From Duffyella gerundensis (GTDB lineage Bacteria > Pseudomonadota > Gammaproteobacteria > Enterobacterales > Enterobacteriaceae), in contig NZ_LN907827.1 of assembly GCF_001517405.1 (NCBI RefSeq), positions 1,928,587 through 1,992,586 on the forward strand: 64,000 nt of DNA, given 5' to 3'. Below, piece after piece: positions 1-7,584 of this stretch. The number at the start of each line of letters is the position of its first letter. Position 1 is the stretch's first letter. Position numbers and translations under genes: made by a program. The notes under the pieces are model-generated. The model was not told the DNA's origin. It did no database searches and saw only the letters and a list, made by a program, of their open reading frames with translations.

Positions 1-153
1 GCCGCTCGGCGTGCTCTGATTAAACGGTGGGAAGGCGGCTTCGGTAGCGAAATGCAGGGTGCCAAAATCTTTTGCCAGTGCCATAACCGGCGTCGCAAGC
101 AGCAGCACGGCGCCAAAGGTAGCGGTAAACAGGGTCTTACGCAGCGTGGTCAT
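1..153 (-). CDS. Amino-acid ABC transporter solute-binding protein (SBP_bac_3 type), N-terminus only
   Basis: Only the first 51 codons are in the window; the rest lies beyond the left edge. The protein begins MTTLRKTLFTATFGAVLLLA, a signal peptide ending near VMALA. The mature start FGTLHFATEAAFPPFN is the typical first strand of periplasmic amino-acid-binding proteins, with the conserved E-x-x-x-PPF motif. Its ATG overlaps the TGA of the amidohydrolase upstream by four bases (ATGA), so the two genes are probably translated together. A periplasmic receptor role for an amino acid or an acylated or sulfur-containing derivative is inferred from family and partner. The ligand cannot be read from this fragment. 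Confidence 0.85.
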   Translation of the reverse strand, partial: MTTLRKTLFTATFGAVLLLATPVMALAKDFGTLHFATEAAFPPFNQSTPSG

Positions 154-1346
154 AGGTTTTCCTGAGGTTGAGAAGGAGAAAGCAGATCAAACGCGAGGCG
201 CGCCAGCGCTTCGGTACCAATGGCAATGCTCTGTTCGTCGGGCTGATAGTCGGAATTATGCAGATGATCGTCTCGCCCCGGCGTGGCTGAACCGATGTGG
301 ATCTGGCAGCCCGGCACGCGCTCGGTAAACAGTGAGAAGTCCTCGGCACCAAAGCTGCTGCTGGGCGCCGCCACAATCGTTTTGCCAAACTGGCTGGAGA
401 GAATGGTTTCCAGCTGGCTCACCAGGTGGTCATCGTTCATCAGCGGTGGAACGCCCCGCTGGAAGTGAATCTCCACCTGCACGTTCATCGCCATCGCGCA
501 GCCCTGACAAATGCGGTGAAACGCCTGCTCCATATGCTGGCGAGTCAGCGGCGATTTCGCGCGCAGGGTGCCGCGAAACAGGCAGCTGTCGGGAATAATA
601 TTGTGGGTGGTGCCGCCCTGAATATGACCAATGGTCAGCACCGCTGAGTTGGCCGGATCCAGCTCGCGCGCAACGATGGTTTGCAGCTGCGCAATCATCT
701 GAACCGCGGCAATAATCGGATCGCTACCCATATGTGGTCGCGCGGCGTGGGTCGAGCGGCCGCGCACGATGACATCAAACTCATCGCTGGAGGCGGTGCT
801 GGCGCCATGCGTCAGCCCAATCTCGCCGGTAGCCAGCTCTGGCTTGTTATGCAGGGTGATCGCCATCGCAATGCCATCGGCGGCCCCGTCGGCAATCATC
901 GCTTCCGCCCCGCTCTCCGGCGTCTCTTCGGCGGGCTGGAATATCAACCGCACCGTGCCGCACAGCCGCTGGCGTTCACGGCTGAGGATATCGGCCACGC
1001 CAAGCAGCGTCGCGGTATGCATATCATGTCCGCAGGCGTGCATTTTGCCGGCATAACGACTGCTGAACGGCAGCCCGGTCTGTTCGTGAATCGGTAAGGC
1101 ATCCATATCAGCGCGCAGCAGCAGCGTTTTGCCGGGCTGCGCACCCTGAATGTCCACCAGCACGCCGCTGCGTCCCACGCCACAACGTGGGCTGAGGCCA
1201 AGCCGTTCCAGTTCATCCCTGACCAGCGCCGCGGTGCGCAGCGTATCGAAACCAAGTTCAGGATGGGCGTGAATATCACGGCGGATCGCCACCAGCGACG
1301 GCGCAATCGCGTTAACCCGCTGTTTAATGGCAAGGGAGAGTTCCAT
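150..1346 (-). CDS. M20D family amidohydrolase (HipO/YxeP-like N-acyl amino acid deacylase)
   Basis: A cytoplasmic metallohydrolase of about 398 residues that would remove an acyl group from an N-acyl amino acid. The metal motif HACGHDMHTA lies near residues 103-112, and a QPAEETPESGA segment supplies the catalytic/metal acidic residues of the M20D family (hippurate hydrolase, IAA-amino acid hydrolase, N-acetylcysteine deacetylase). I chose the ATG at 1346 (MELSLAIKQR) because the longer reading from 1406 adds 20 residues that do not look like the family; neither start has a strong Shine-Dalgarno. The stop overlaps the start of the following solute-binding protein. That arrangement of binding protein plus deacylase, with a yxe-like cluster 6 kb away, suggests N-acetylated cysteine derivatives as substrate. 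This is inference. Confidence 0.88.
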   Translation of the reverse strand: MELSLAIKQRVNAIAPSLVAIRRDIHAHPELGFDTLRTAALVRDELERLGLSPRCGVGRSGVLVDIQGAQPGKTLLLRADMDALPIHEQTGLPFSSRYAGKMHACGHDMHTATLLGVADILSRERQRLCGTVRLIFQPAEETPESGAEAMIADGAADGIAMAITLHNKPELATGEIGLTHGASTASSDEFDVIVRGRSTHAARPHMGSDPIIAAVQMIAQLQTIVARELDPANSAVLTIGHIQGGTTHNIIPDSCLFRGTLRAKSPLTRQHMEQAFHRICQGCAMAMNVQVEIHFQRGVPPLMNDDHLVSQLETILSSQFGKTIVAAPSSSFGAEDFSLFTERVPGCQIHIGSATPGRDDHLHNSDYQPDEQSIAIGTEALARLAFDLLSPSQPQENL

Positions 1347-1629
1347 GTCGCTTTTTACACTCACAGGTGGCTGAAAATTATTACGGGCTGATATCGCGCG
1401 GCACATTCATCACTGGCTGAGCCATCATGCCGGGCACGATTCAAGCGCAGCGGCGCAGAGCAATCATTAACAAACTATAGGAATATCCGCAGGATGGAAA
1501 CAGGAATGTACGGCGAAAAGCGGGTGAAAAGTGAAAAAACAGCGGCGAACGTCGGAGAACCTGGCTGTTATCGCGCAGGGAAATTAATAAATACGATGAC
1601 AGAGAAATAATTATTCATATCGCTACTGA

Positions 1630-1791
1630 TTTACCCAGGCAGCAGGCGAAACAGAGAGTCTTCCCGTGCTTGACCGCGCGGCGTTCTACGTCGGCTATGA
1701 AAGCGCCTCACAGTTTAGTCGCGAATACCGTCGGGAGTTTGGCGACTCGCCGCGGCGTGACATCCGGCGATTACGCGTCTCCGCCGGGTAA
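1630..1791 (+). pseudogene. Remnant of an AraC-family regulator (C-terminal helix-turn-helix only)
   Basis: The frame from 1630 to the TAA at 1789-1791 encodes [20 protein letters not shown] and a short tail. This is the second helix-turn-helix and C-terminus of AraC-family activators, with the hallmark [14 protein letters not shown]. The frame is closed by TGA at 1627-1629, and nothing upstream resembles the effector domain or first helix-turn-helix, so the gene is truncated. The 1347-1629 stretch before it is A/T-richer and shows no other gene. No mobile element boundary is visible. A short expressed protein is very unlikely to bind DNA alone. Confidence 0.72.
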
Positions 1792-1810
1792 AGGCGCTGC
1801 CTGAAGGCCT

Positions 1811-1838
1811 TAAAAACGTGGCGCCACTCAGGCGCCAC
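1811..1838 (-). terminator. Rho-independent terminator of the YdcZ-type gene pair
   Basis: GTGGCGCC and GGCGCCAC (1818-1825 and 1831-1838) form a perfect eight-base-pair stem around a five-base loop. On the minus strand it is followed by a run of T. It sits directly after the stop of the gene ending at 1845. Confidence 0.75.
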
Positions 1839-1844
1839 AGACCA

Positions 1845-2303
1845 TCAGGCTTTGGCTTCCGGCTGGCGGTTACTCTGGTAGATCAGCACCAGCGCACCGG
1901 CCAGCAGCGCCATCGCCAGCCAGCGACTGCCGGAGACCGGGATGGCGTGATTTCCCAGCCAGCCGTAGTTATCGATGATGATGCTCATCAGCAGCTGACC
2001 GAAAATCACCGACACGGTGGCGATCGCCGCACCGATGCGCTGCACCGCCAGCACCATGATAATGATGTATGGCACACCGCACAGCGCGCCCATCACCTGC
2101 CAGCGCGGCACCTCCAGCAGGGTTTGCGGCCCCAGCGGCTCAACAAAGAAAATCAGCAGGCCGGTGACCAGCGCACCAAGCGAAAAGGTTAAGAACGCAC
2201 ACTTCAGAATGCCGACCTGTCCGCCGAGACGACCATTAATCGCCGCCTGCACGCTGAGCAGCGCACCCCCCACAATCGCCAGTAAAACCATCACAATAAG
2301 CAT
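1845..2303 (-). CDS. YdcZ/DUF606-type DMT-family membrane protein, second of a pair
   Basis: A 152-residue inner membrane protein with about five hydrophobic helices. It belongs to the half-size drug/metabolite transporter family represented by E. coli YdcZ: N-terminal GGALLSVQAAINGRLGG and a later GALCGVPYIIIMVLAVQRIGAA segment. Its ATG overlaps the TAA of the paralogue upstream by one base, so the two are co-translated. Paired half-size members are common in the superfamily and are thought to act as heterodimers. The substrate is unknown. The divergent LysR gene at 2837 is the likely regulator. Confidence 0.85.
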   Translation of the reverse strand: MLIVMVLLAIVGGALLSVQAAINGRLGGQVGILKCAFLTFSLGALVTGLLIFFVEPLGPQTLLEVPRWQVMGALCGVPYIIIMVLAVQRIGAAIATVSVIFGQLLMSIIIDNYGWLGNHAIPVSGSRWLAMALLAGALVLIYQSNRQPEAKA

Positions 2304-2740
2304 TATTCCCCCTTCGCAATCAGCAGCAGTGCGGCCACGATCAATAACAGCGCCAGCAGGCGGCGTTTATCGATGCGGCGATGTTCCATACCAAACAGGC
2401 CGTAGTGATCGATGATCACGCTCTTGCCCACCTGACCCGCCAGAATACCGGTCATGGTCATGGCGATGCCGATCGCTGGCGTGGTCAGCGTCAGGATAAT
2501 CACGTACATCGGTCCCAGCACGCCGCCGAGCAGCGTCCAGCCCGGCTGACGGAAAAAGGATGGCGTATCGCGCGGGCTGAAAAACAGCATCAGCAAAAAG
2601 GTCAGCGCCGCGCCGATGCCGAAGATGCTCATGGTAGCCCACAGCTCGCCCACCTCATGCCCCAGCGGTCCCAACAGGCCAGCTTCCACCGACAGCCCCA
2701 TGCCGCCGACGATCACTAACAGAATTAACAGGATTTTCAT
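2303..2740 (-). CDS. YdcZ/DUF606-type DMT-family membrane protein, first of a pair
   Basis: A 145-residue, about five-helix inner membrane protein, paralogous to the next gene (shared GLxxxVQA/VEAGLxGxLG start and GQxxxSxIIDxYGxxG near the end). The ATG at 2740 (MKILLILLVIVGG) was chosen over an in-frame upstream start because GGGGAAA lies at Shine-Dalgarno distance and hydrophobic helix 1 begins there. It is the leading gene of a two-gene operon. About 96 bp separate it from the divergent LysR gene, enough for a shared promoter/operator. The substrate is unknown. Confidence 0.85.
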   Translation of the reverse strand: MKILLILLVIVGGMGLSVEAGLLGPLGHEVGELWATMSIFGIGAALTFLLMLFFSPRDTPSFFRQPGWTLLGGVLGPMYVIILTLTTPAIGIAMTMTGILAGQVGKSVIIDHYGLFGMEHRRIDKRRLLALLLIVAALLLIAKGE

Positions 2741-2836
2741 TATGTTTCCCCAGCTTCCAAAGGCGGGGAGATTACGGCAGGCTTTAATGCAGAAAAATGC
2801 CATAATCAGCGAAACAGTTTTGCGGAATATGCATTA

Positions 2837-3769
2837 ATGAACGATTTACATACCATCAGCCTGCGTTCGCTGGCGCTGTTTGTCGCCGTGGTGGACAGCG
2901 GCAGCTTCTCTGAGGTGGCGCGGCGCGAAGGGGTGGCCGCGTCGACCATTTCCCGCATGGTGCAGCAGATGGAAGCCACGCTTGGCAGCCAGCTGCTGTT
3001 TCGTAACACCCGCAACGTATCGCCCACCGAGGCGGGCATGCAGTTTGCCGGGGCAGCACGCACCATGCTGGCGCAGTTCAATACCGCGCAGGCGCAGCTG
3101 ATCGACCAGCAGCAGCAGCCCGCGGGCTTGGTGCGTATCAACGCGCCGGTGAGCTTTGGCCAGCGTCATCTGGCGCCGTGGCTGGGAGAACTGCTGTTGC
3201 GGCATCCGGCGCTGAAGGTAGAGATGGTGCAAACCGATGATTTTATCGATCCGCTGCAGGAAGGCACCGACCTGCTGCTGCGCATCGGTGAACTCAAGGA
3301 TTCCCGCTGTCACGCCCGCGTGCTCGCCCATGAGCACTATATGCTGGTGGCCAGCCCGGCTTACCTGCAGCGCTGCGGCTTTCCCGCGACGCCGGACGAT
3401 CTGCTGCGCCATCAGTGCCTGCTCTATCGCGGCGTGCACGGCCTGCAGCGCTGGTATTTCCGCGACGACCGCGGCCAGTGGCAGAATCCACCAGTGGCGG
3501 GTGCGCTGGTGGCCAACAACGCCGAAACGCTGATTATCGCCGCGGAGAACGGCCTTGGCATGGTGCTGTTCCCGGACTGGCTGGTCGGCGATCGTCTGCA
3601 GCAGGGCAAGCTGGTGCGCGTGCTGCCCGCCTGTGAAGCCGCCACCAAAACCGCGCCACAGGCGATCTCGCTGATCTGGCCGCGCGCCCACCCGCTGCCG
3701 CTGAAAACGCGGGCGGTGATCGACTTCTTCGTGGAGAAAGTCGGCCAACCCGCCTACTGGACACGTTGA
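2837..3769 (+). CDS. LysR-family transcriptional regulator
   Basis: A 310-residue protein. Residues 8-67 are the winged helix-turn-helix (LALFVAVVDSGSFSEVARRE through LLFRNTRNVSPTEAG). The rest is the periplasmic-binding-protein-like effector domain, starting near GLVRINAPVSFGQRHLAPW, of the CrgA/DsdC-like subgroup. It is divergent from the YdcZ-type pair, and LysR proteins usually control the divergent gene and themselves; the downstream MFS gene (3847) may also be a target. The effector is not predictable from sequence. Confidence 0.9.
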   Translation: MNDLHTISLRSLALFVAVVDSGSFSEVARREGVAASTISRMVQQMEATLGSQLLFRNTRNVSPTEAGMQFAGAARTMLAQFNTAQAQLIDQQQQPAGLVRINAPVSFGQRHLAPWLGELLLRHPALKVEMVQTDDFIDPLQEGTDLLLRIGELKDSRCHARVLAHEHYMLVASPAYLQRCGFPATPDDLLRHQCLLYRGVHGLQRWYFRDDRGQWQNPPVAGALVANNAETLIIAAENGLGMVLFPDWLVGDRLQQGKLVRVLPACEAATKTAPQAISLIWPRAHPLPLKTRAVIDFFVEKVGQPAYWTR

Positions 3770-3846
3770 TGCGCTATCGCGGCAACGGCTGAGCTGGCAT
3801 TAATATTGCTTACCTTTCCTCACAATGGAAATTCAGGAGAAGCCGT

Positions 3847-5175
3847 ATGAATGCCCAACAACCTGCCAGCCGCTATCGTTACCGTATTTTTAGCCTGCTG
3901 TTTTTTATCGCCTTAATTAACTATATCGATCGCGGCGCGCTGTCGTTCGCCGCCAACGCCATTTCTCACGAGTACCATTTCAGTAAAGTCGAGCTGGGCG
4001 CCGTGCTCAGTTACTTCGGCTTTGGTTATCTGTTTGGGTCGCTGTGCGGCGGTTTTCTGGCCGATCGGCTCGGCAGTCGTAAGGTTTGGCTGCTGGCGGG
4101 CGTGCTCTGGTCCCTGCTGGAGATCGCCACCGCCTGGGCGGGCGATCTGGGTATGGCGCTGTTTGGCGGCTCGGCGATCATGGGCTTTGCCGCGTTGCGC
4201 ATCCTGTTTGGCTTTGCCGAGGGCCCGGCCTATGCGCTAATGAACAAAGCGATCGCCCACTGGGCGCCAGATAACGAGCGCGGTATGGCGCTGGGCATCG
4301 GCCTGCTCAGCACCCAGGTCGGCGCTCTGCTGACCGCGCCGGTGGCGGTGGGTCTGCTGCTGTTAACCCACGACTGGCGCACCATGTTTATCGTGCTCGG
4401 CCTGGGCTCACTGCTGGCGATGGCGCTGTTTGCTCGCACCTTTCGGGACGATCCCGAGCAGCATCCGCACGCTAATGAGGCAGAGCGCGCCCTGATCCGC
4501 AACGGCCAGGCGGCACAGCGCTCAGAAGCGACGCTGCCGTGGTGGCATTTTTTCACCAGCCGCACGCTGGTGTGCAATGCACTGGGCTACTTCTCCTTTC
4601 TCTATATCACCTTTACGCTGATCACCTGGGGACCGAAATACCTGCAGGATAATTTCCATTACGATCTGCATTCGCTGTGGTACGTGGCGATGATCCCGTG
4701 GAGCGGCGCCTGCATCACCGTGCTGCTCGGTGGCCGCATCGCCGACACGCTGCTGCGGCGCTACCGAAACCTGCGCCTGGCGCGCAATCTGTTTGCCGCC
4801 GTTACCCTGCTGTTCACCGCCTGCTGCTTTCTGGCGATTCCGCTGGTCTCTTCAGCGGCGGCCATTATTGCGCTGATGACGCTGGGCAACGCGCTTAACG
4901 CGCTGGTCAACAATGTCTACTGGTCAGTGGTGATTGACGTTACGCCGAAAGGCAACGTCGGCACGTACAGCGGGATGACGCTGGCGATCGCCAATCTCGC
5001 TTCGATTATCTCGCCGCTGCTCAGCGGCTGGCTGGCGGAATATTATGGCTATAACGCCATGTTCACCGCGACCGCTGCCATTGCCTTTGGCAGCATGCTG
5101 GCGATGACGCTGCTGCAGCCGGAAAAACGACTGCAGGCACAGCCTTCTGCCACGCTGCGCGAACAGCAGGCGTAA
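3847..5175 (+). CDS. MFS transporter, anion:cation symporter (ACS) type
   Basis: A 442-residue inner membrane carrier with 12 predicted helices. The start FIALINYIDRGALSFAA carries the N-Y-x-D-R signature of the ACS subfamily (hexuronate, galactonate, tartrate, phthalate carriers). The loop 2-3 motif GGFLADRLGSRK and the FGFAEGPAYALMNKAIAHWA segment also fit. AGGAG stands seven bases before the ATG. Substrates are probably small carboxylates or sugar acids imported with protons, but no neighbouring catabolic gene fixes which. A strong terminator follows, so it is the last gene of its transcript. Confidence 0.88.
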   Translation: MNAQQPASRYRYRIFSLLFFIALINYIDRGALSFAANAISHEYHFSKVELGAVLSYFGFGYLFGSLCGGFLADRLGSRKVWLLAGVLWSLLEIATAWAGDLGMALFGGSAIMGFAALRILFGFAEGPAYALMNKAIAHWAPDNERGMALGIGLLSTQVGALLTAPVAVGLLLLTHDWRTMFIVLGLGSLLAMALFARTFRDDPEQHPHANEAERALIRNGQAAQRSEATLPWWHFFTSRTLVCNALGYFSFLYITFTLITWGPKYLQDNFHYDLHSLWYVAMIPWSGACITVLLGGRIADTLLRRYRNLRLARNLFAAVTLLFTACCFLAIPLVSSAAAIIALMTLGNALNALVNNVYWSVVIDVTPKGNVGTYSGMTLAIANLASIISPLLSGWLAEYYGYNAMFTATAAIAFGSMLAMTLLQPEKRLQAQPSATLREQQA

Positions 5176-5184
5176 CCGTCTTAC

Positions 5185-5212
5185 CGGCCGCCTGTTCGGG
5201 CGGCCCTTTTTC
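5185..5212 (+). terminator. Rho-independent terminator after the ACS-type MFS gene
   Basis: GGCCGCC (5186-5192) pairs with GGCGGCC (5199-5205) and is followed at once by a long T-rich tract (CTTTTTCCCTTTTTC). Confidence 0.85.
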
Positions 5213-5362
5213 CCTTTTTCCCTTCTTCCTCTGCACGCTTTTCATCACCGGCGAGGTAGAAACCCCGCTTTGCTGATACCTTTTTTGTATAACAAACAGA
5301 GCAATTCCACTGTCTCTGCCAATGGCGTTTACTGGCTACCTCAACCGCAACAGGAGTCAGAA

Positions 5363-6388
5363 ATGAAAACGTATTCACTTGCCAATACCCACCGCGCTAT
5401 CGAACTGCCTGCCATCGGTTTTGGCGCCATGGGCATTTCAGAATTCTACGGCGAGACCGATCAGGCCAGCGCGCAGGCGGCGGTCAGCCACGCGCTGCAA
5501 CATGGCATCTCTCATTTTGATACCGCCGACAGCTACGCCTTCGGCGATAACGAACGCTGGCTACGGCAGGCGCTGGCGCTGGACAACGACGATCTGCGCG
5601 CCAGCCGGATTATCGGCAGCAAGGCCGCGCTGGTTCGCGATGCCAGCCACCCCGAGCGACGTGACATCTGCATTGCGCCAGGCTGGCTGCGCGGTCAGTT
5701 ACAGCGTTCGCTGGAGAATCTTGGCACCGGTTATCTCGATATCTTTACCGTGCACCGCTTGCCGTCCGCGGCCAGCGAGGCAGAATTATTAACGCTGGCC
5801 GATCATCTCAACCGCTGGCGCGATGAGGGCCTGATGCATGCCGTGGGCATCAGCGAGCCGAGCCTCGCGCAGCTTCGCCTGCTGCATGCCCACTGCCCGC
5901 TTAGTGTGGTGCAATCTGAATACAGCCTGCTGGAGCGCAGCGTTGAGCGTAACGGTATCCTCGATTTTTGCCGTGCGGAAGGTATCAGGTTTATCGCCTA
6001 CAGCCCGCTGTCGCGCGGATTACTCAGCGACGGCTTTCATCCCGACAGCCTCACCGAAACGGATTTTCGCCGCGGCTTACCGCGTTTCAGCGGTGATAAT
6101 TTTGCTCATAACAATCGGCTACTGACCGCGCTGCGCCAGCTGGCGGCAGAGAAGCAGCTATCACTGTCGACTTTTGCGCTGGCGTGGCTGCTGGCGCAGC
6201 AGGTAGCGGTGATTCCCGGCATGCGCAAGCCGCAACGGGTCGATGATGCGCTGGCGGCGCTGGCGGTGAGTTTTACTTCTGAAGAGCTGGCGGCGATTGA
6301 GGCGATTGCGCCGCCGGATGCGGCACGGGGCGAACGCTACAGTCGGGCAGCGAGCGAGGTATACGGTTTCAGTGGGAGTCAGCGCTAA
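5363..6388 (+). CDS. Aldo/keto reductase
   Basis: A 341-residue NADPH-dependent carbonyl reductase with a TIM-barrel fold. The catalytic tetrad is visible: Asp and Tyr in HFDTADSYAFGDNE, Lys in IIGSKAALV, His in DIFTVHRLPS. The C-terminal GMRKPQRVDDALAAL is the NADP 2'-phosphate-binding region. The ATG at 5363 is preceded by CAGGAG; an upstream in-frame reading from 5270 lacks a ribosome binding site. It lies alone between two strong terminators, so it is probably a single-gene transcript. The substrate is unknown. It is unlike the PdxI-type reductase at 14337. Confidence 0.9.
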   Translation: MKTYSLANTHRAIELPAIGFGAMGISEFYGETDQASAQAAVSHALQHGISHFDTADSYAFGDNERWLRQALALDNDDLRASRIIGSKAALVRDASHPERRDICIAPGWLRGQLQRSLENLGTGYLDIFTVHRLPSAASEAELLTLADHLNRWRDEGLMHAVGISEPSLAQLRLLHAHCPLSVVQSEYSLLERSVERNGILDFCRAEGIRFIAYSPLSRGLLSDGFHPDSLTETDFRRGLPRFSGDNFAHNNRLLTALRQLAAEKQLSLSTFALAWLLAQQVAVIPGMRKPQRVDDALAALAVSFTSEELAAIEAIAPPDAARGERYSRAASEVYGFSGSQR

Positions 6389-6421
6389 ACGCGTTGGCTG
6401 ATGCGATAAAGAGAGGAGCAT

Positions 6422-6458
6422 AAACCGGTAGCACGCGGCAAAGGCGCGCTACCGGTTT
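6422..6458. terminator. Strong bidirectional terminator between convergent genes
   Basis: AAACCGGTAGC (6422-6432) and GCTACCGGTTT (6448-6458) are perfect 11-base complements enclosing a GC-rich inner stem. The A and T flanks serve both the aldo/keto reductase (plus) and the AriR-like gene ending at 6469 (minus). Confidence 0.85.
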
Positions 6459-6468
6459 AACACAGCGC

Positions 6469-6765
6469 TCAGTCTTCGCGACTGCCGGTCGGTAATTTTC
6501 TTACTCTGAACCGGTTGTGCGGAAGCCTGACGCTTTTTTTATCCGCCGGACCGTTTTCTGTTGAACCCGGCGCGGCCATCGGACGGAAGAGTTTTCTTGC
6601 CTGCCAGTACGACATGATTTTACTTTCATCGGTCGCACCGTCGGCAAACTGCTCAAGCTTACTGAGGATCGCCTGATTGCTCACCGTCTCCTCAGCATCA
6701 AGCAGGCTCAGCACAGCTTCGCCCAGGGCGTTATACATCTCTCTTATTTCATCGTCGTTATTCAA
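6469..6765 (-). CDS. AriR/YmgB-like small protein with basic C-terminal extension, TTG start
   Basis: A 98-residue protein. Residues 10-45 (YNALGEAVLSLLDAEETVSN followed by QAILSKLE) match the LGxAVxxLLxxGxxVxxxxI pattern of the biofilm/acid-resistance modulators AriR/YmgB and of the next gene upstream (7008). Residues 60-98 form an extra basic tail rich in R, K and P that AriR lacks. The start is TTG, supported by AGGAG five bases upstream; an ATG nine codons inside is the alternative. Known family members are small alpha-helical dimers that feed into Rcs signalling. The function here is inferred only. Confidence 0.62.
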   Translation of the reverse strand: MNNDDEIREMYNALGEAVLSLLDAEETVSNQAILSKLEQFADGATDESKIMSYWQARKLFRPMAAPGSTENGPADKKSVRLPHNRFRVRKLPTGSRED

Positions 6766-6964
6766 ATACTCTCCTCTGCCGGGAATAAAAGGAGCCAGCC
6801 AGACACGGGATATTACTGACCACCGACGATGCGGTGTGAAAGCGGGAATGGCGTCGGGACAACTGGCGGTGTTTTAGCAAGCACTGAATAAGAGAAGTCA
6901 GGCCAGCCAAATATAGAAGAGTGTTGCAGAGGGTATTCATGCGCTTTACTGATTTGCAGGTGTT

Positions 6965-6986
6965 AAAAAAGCTGGCCGAAGCCAGC
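6965..6986 (-). terminator. Terminator of the second AriR-like gene
   Basis: GCTGGC and GCCAGC (6971-6976, 6981-6986) around a CGAA loop. On the minus strand a run of six T follows. It directly follows the gene ending at 7008, so the two AriR-like genes probably have separate transcripts or partial readthrough. Confidence 0.75.
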
Positions 6987-7007
6987 GTTTATTAGACAGT
7001 TATTCTT

Positions 7008-7259
7008 TTATTCGCGCCCGAGCAGCAACGCAATTAATTCGTGGTACTGTTTTTCCAGCTCAGGATCCTGATTGTCGGACAGTCTGGCTAACAACTTTGC
7101 GCAAATCGCCTTGCGACTTACCGTCTCCCCGGCACGAATAATGTCCGTCACAATGTGGCCCAGCGTCTCTTGCGACGAAGGGAACGCGTCGTTGCTGGAC
7201 TGCATATAGTCGGAAACCGTATGCTCTGCCTCTGGGGTCCGTCGTTGCTGAAGCATCAT
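7008..7259 (-). CDS. AriR/YmgB-family biofilm and stress modulator
   Basis: An 83-residue protein whose residues 30-80 (ETLGHIVTDIIRAGETVSRK, then AICAKLLARL) align with E. coli AriR/YmgB: LGxxVTxxxxxGxxVxxKxI and a C-terminal helix. Two ATGs stand in tandem (7259 and 7256), with AAGGAG five and eight bases upstream. E. coli ariR lies in the ycgZ-ymgABC operon, repressed by the MerR-like BluR and acting through Rcs. Here, overlapping palindromes with TGTACA cores lie about 75-105 bp upstream, consistent with MerR-type control (inference). A second paralogue follows at 6469. Confidence 0.75.
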   Translation of the reverse strand: MMLQQRRTPEAEHTVSDYMQSSNDAFPSSQETLGHIVTDIIRAGETVSRKAICAKLLARLSDNQDPELEKQYHELIALLLGRE

Positions 7260-7332
7260 TTGCTCCTTCAGGAAAATGGTTGAAAATAAAGCTGCATCTG
7301 TTGTTAGCTAAGTTATACAAAAAAGCAAAAGC

Positions 7333-7364
7333 TGTACAGAAAATTCTGTACAAAATATTTTGTA
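7333..7364 (-). promoter_or_regulatory. Overlapping palindromes upstream of the AriR-like gene, MlrA/BluR-like operator candidate
   Basis: Two 16-bp sites overlap by two bases. TACAGAA-AA-TTCTGTA (7335-7350) is palindromic except its two central bases, and TACAAAATATTTTGTA (7349-7364) is a perfect palindrome. TGTACA occurs at 7333-7338 and 7347-7352. A TATAAC -10 candidate on the minus strand near 7311-7316 has CTGTAC about 16 bp upstream as a -35, so the operator would cover the -35. TGTACA cores are known from MlrA-type sites; assignment to a BluR homologue is inference. Confidence 0.55.
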
Positions 7365-7478
7365 AGGCCAGGAATTTTCATATTGCTTTTGTATACTGCC
7401 TTGCGTATGCACCGCCCTTTTATTTTCTCTTTGCGTTACCTGAAAAATAAAATCCGCATCATTTTTAGACTATTTAAC

Positions 7479-7511
7479 AAAAAAAGCGCCGCTGAGAAGT
7501 ACCAGGGCGCC
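7479..7511 (-). terminator. Probable weak terminator downstream of the yxe-like operon
   Basis: GCGCC (7486-7490) pairs with GGCGC (7506-7510) across a 15-base loop, and on the minus strand a run of seven T follows. A second hairpin, GCCTGC/GCAGGC (7521-7526, 7544-7549), lies between it and the last gene of the operon. The rest of 7365-7584 holds no gene. Confidence 0.4.
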
Positions 7512-7584
7512 ATTTTTATTGCCTGCAGTTATTATTTATTACCGCAGGCCGTCAGTCAAAATGCTTATTTGACGTAGCTGAAGG

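Noticed and set aside
2846..3748. 300-codon minus-strand ORF opposite the LysR gene
   Set aside because: Antisense frame of a GC-rich gene; the forward frame carries a clear LysR domain.
6758..6940. 60-codon minus ORF between the two AriR-like genes
   Set aside because: Overlaps the next gene's ribosome binding site, has no ribosome binding site of its own and a composition like untranslated DNA.
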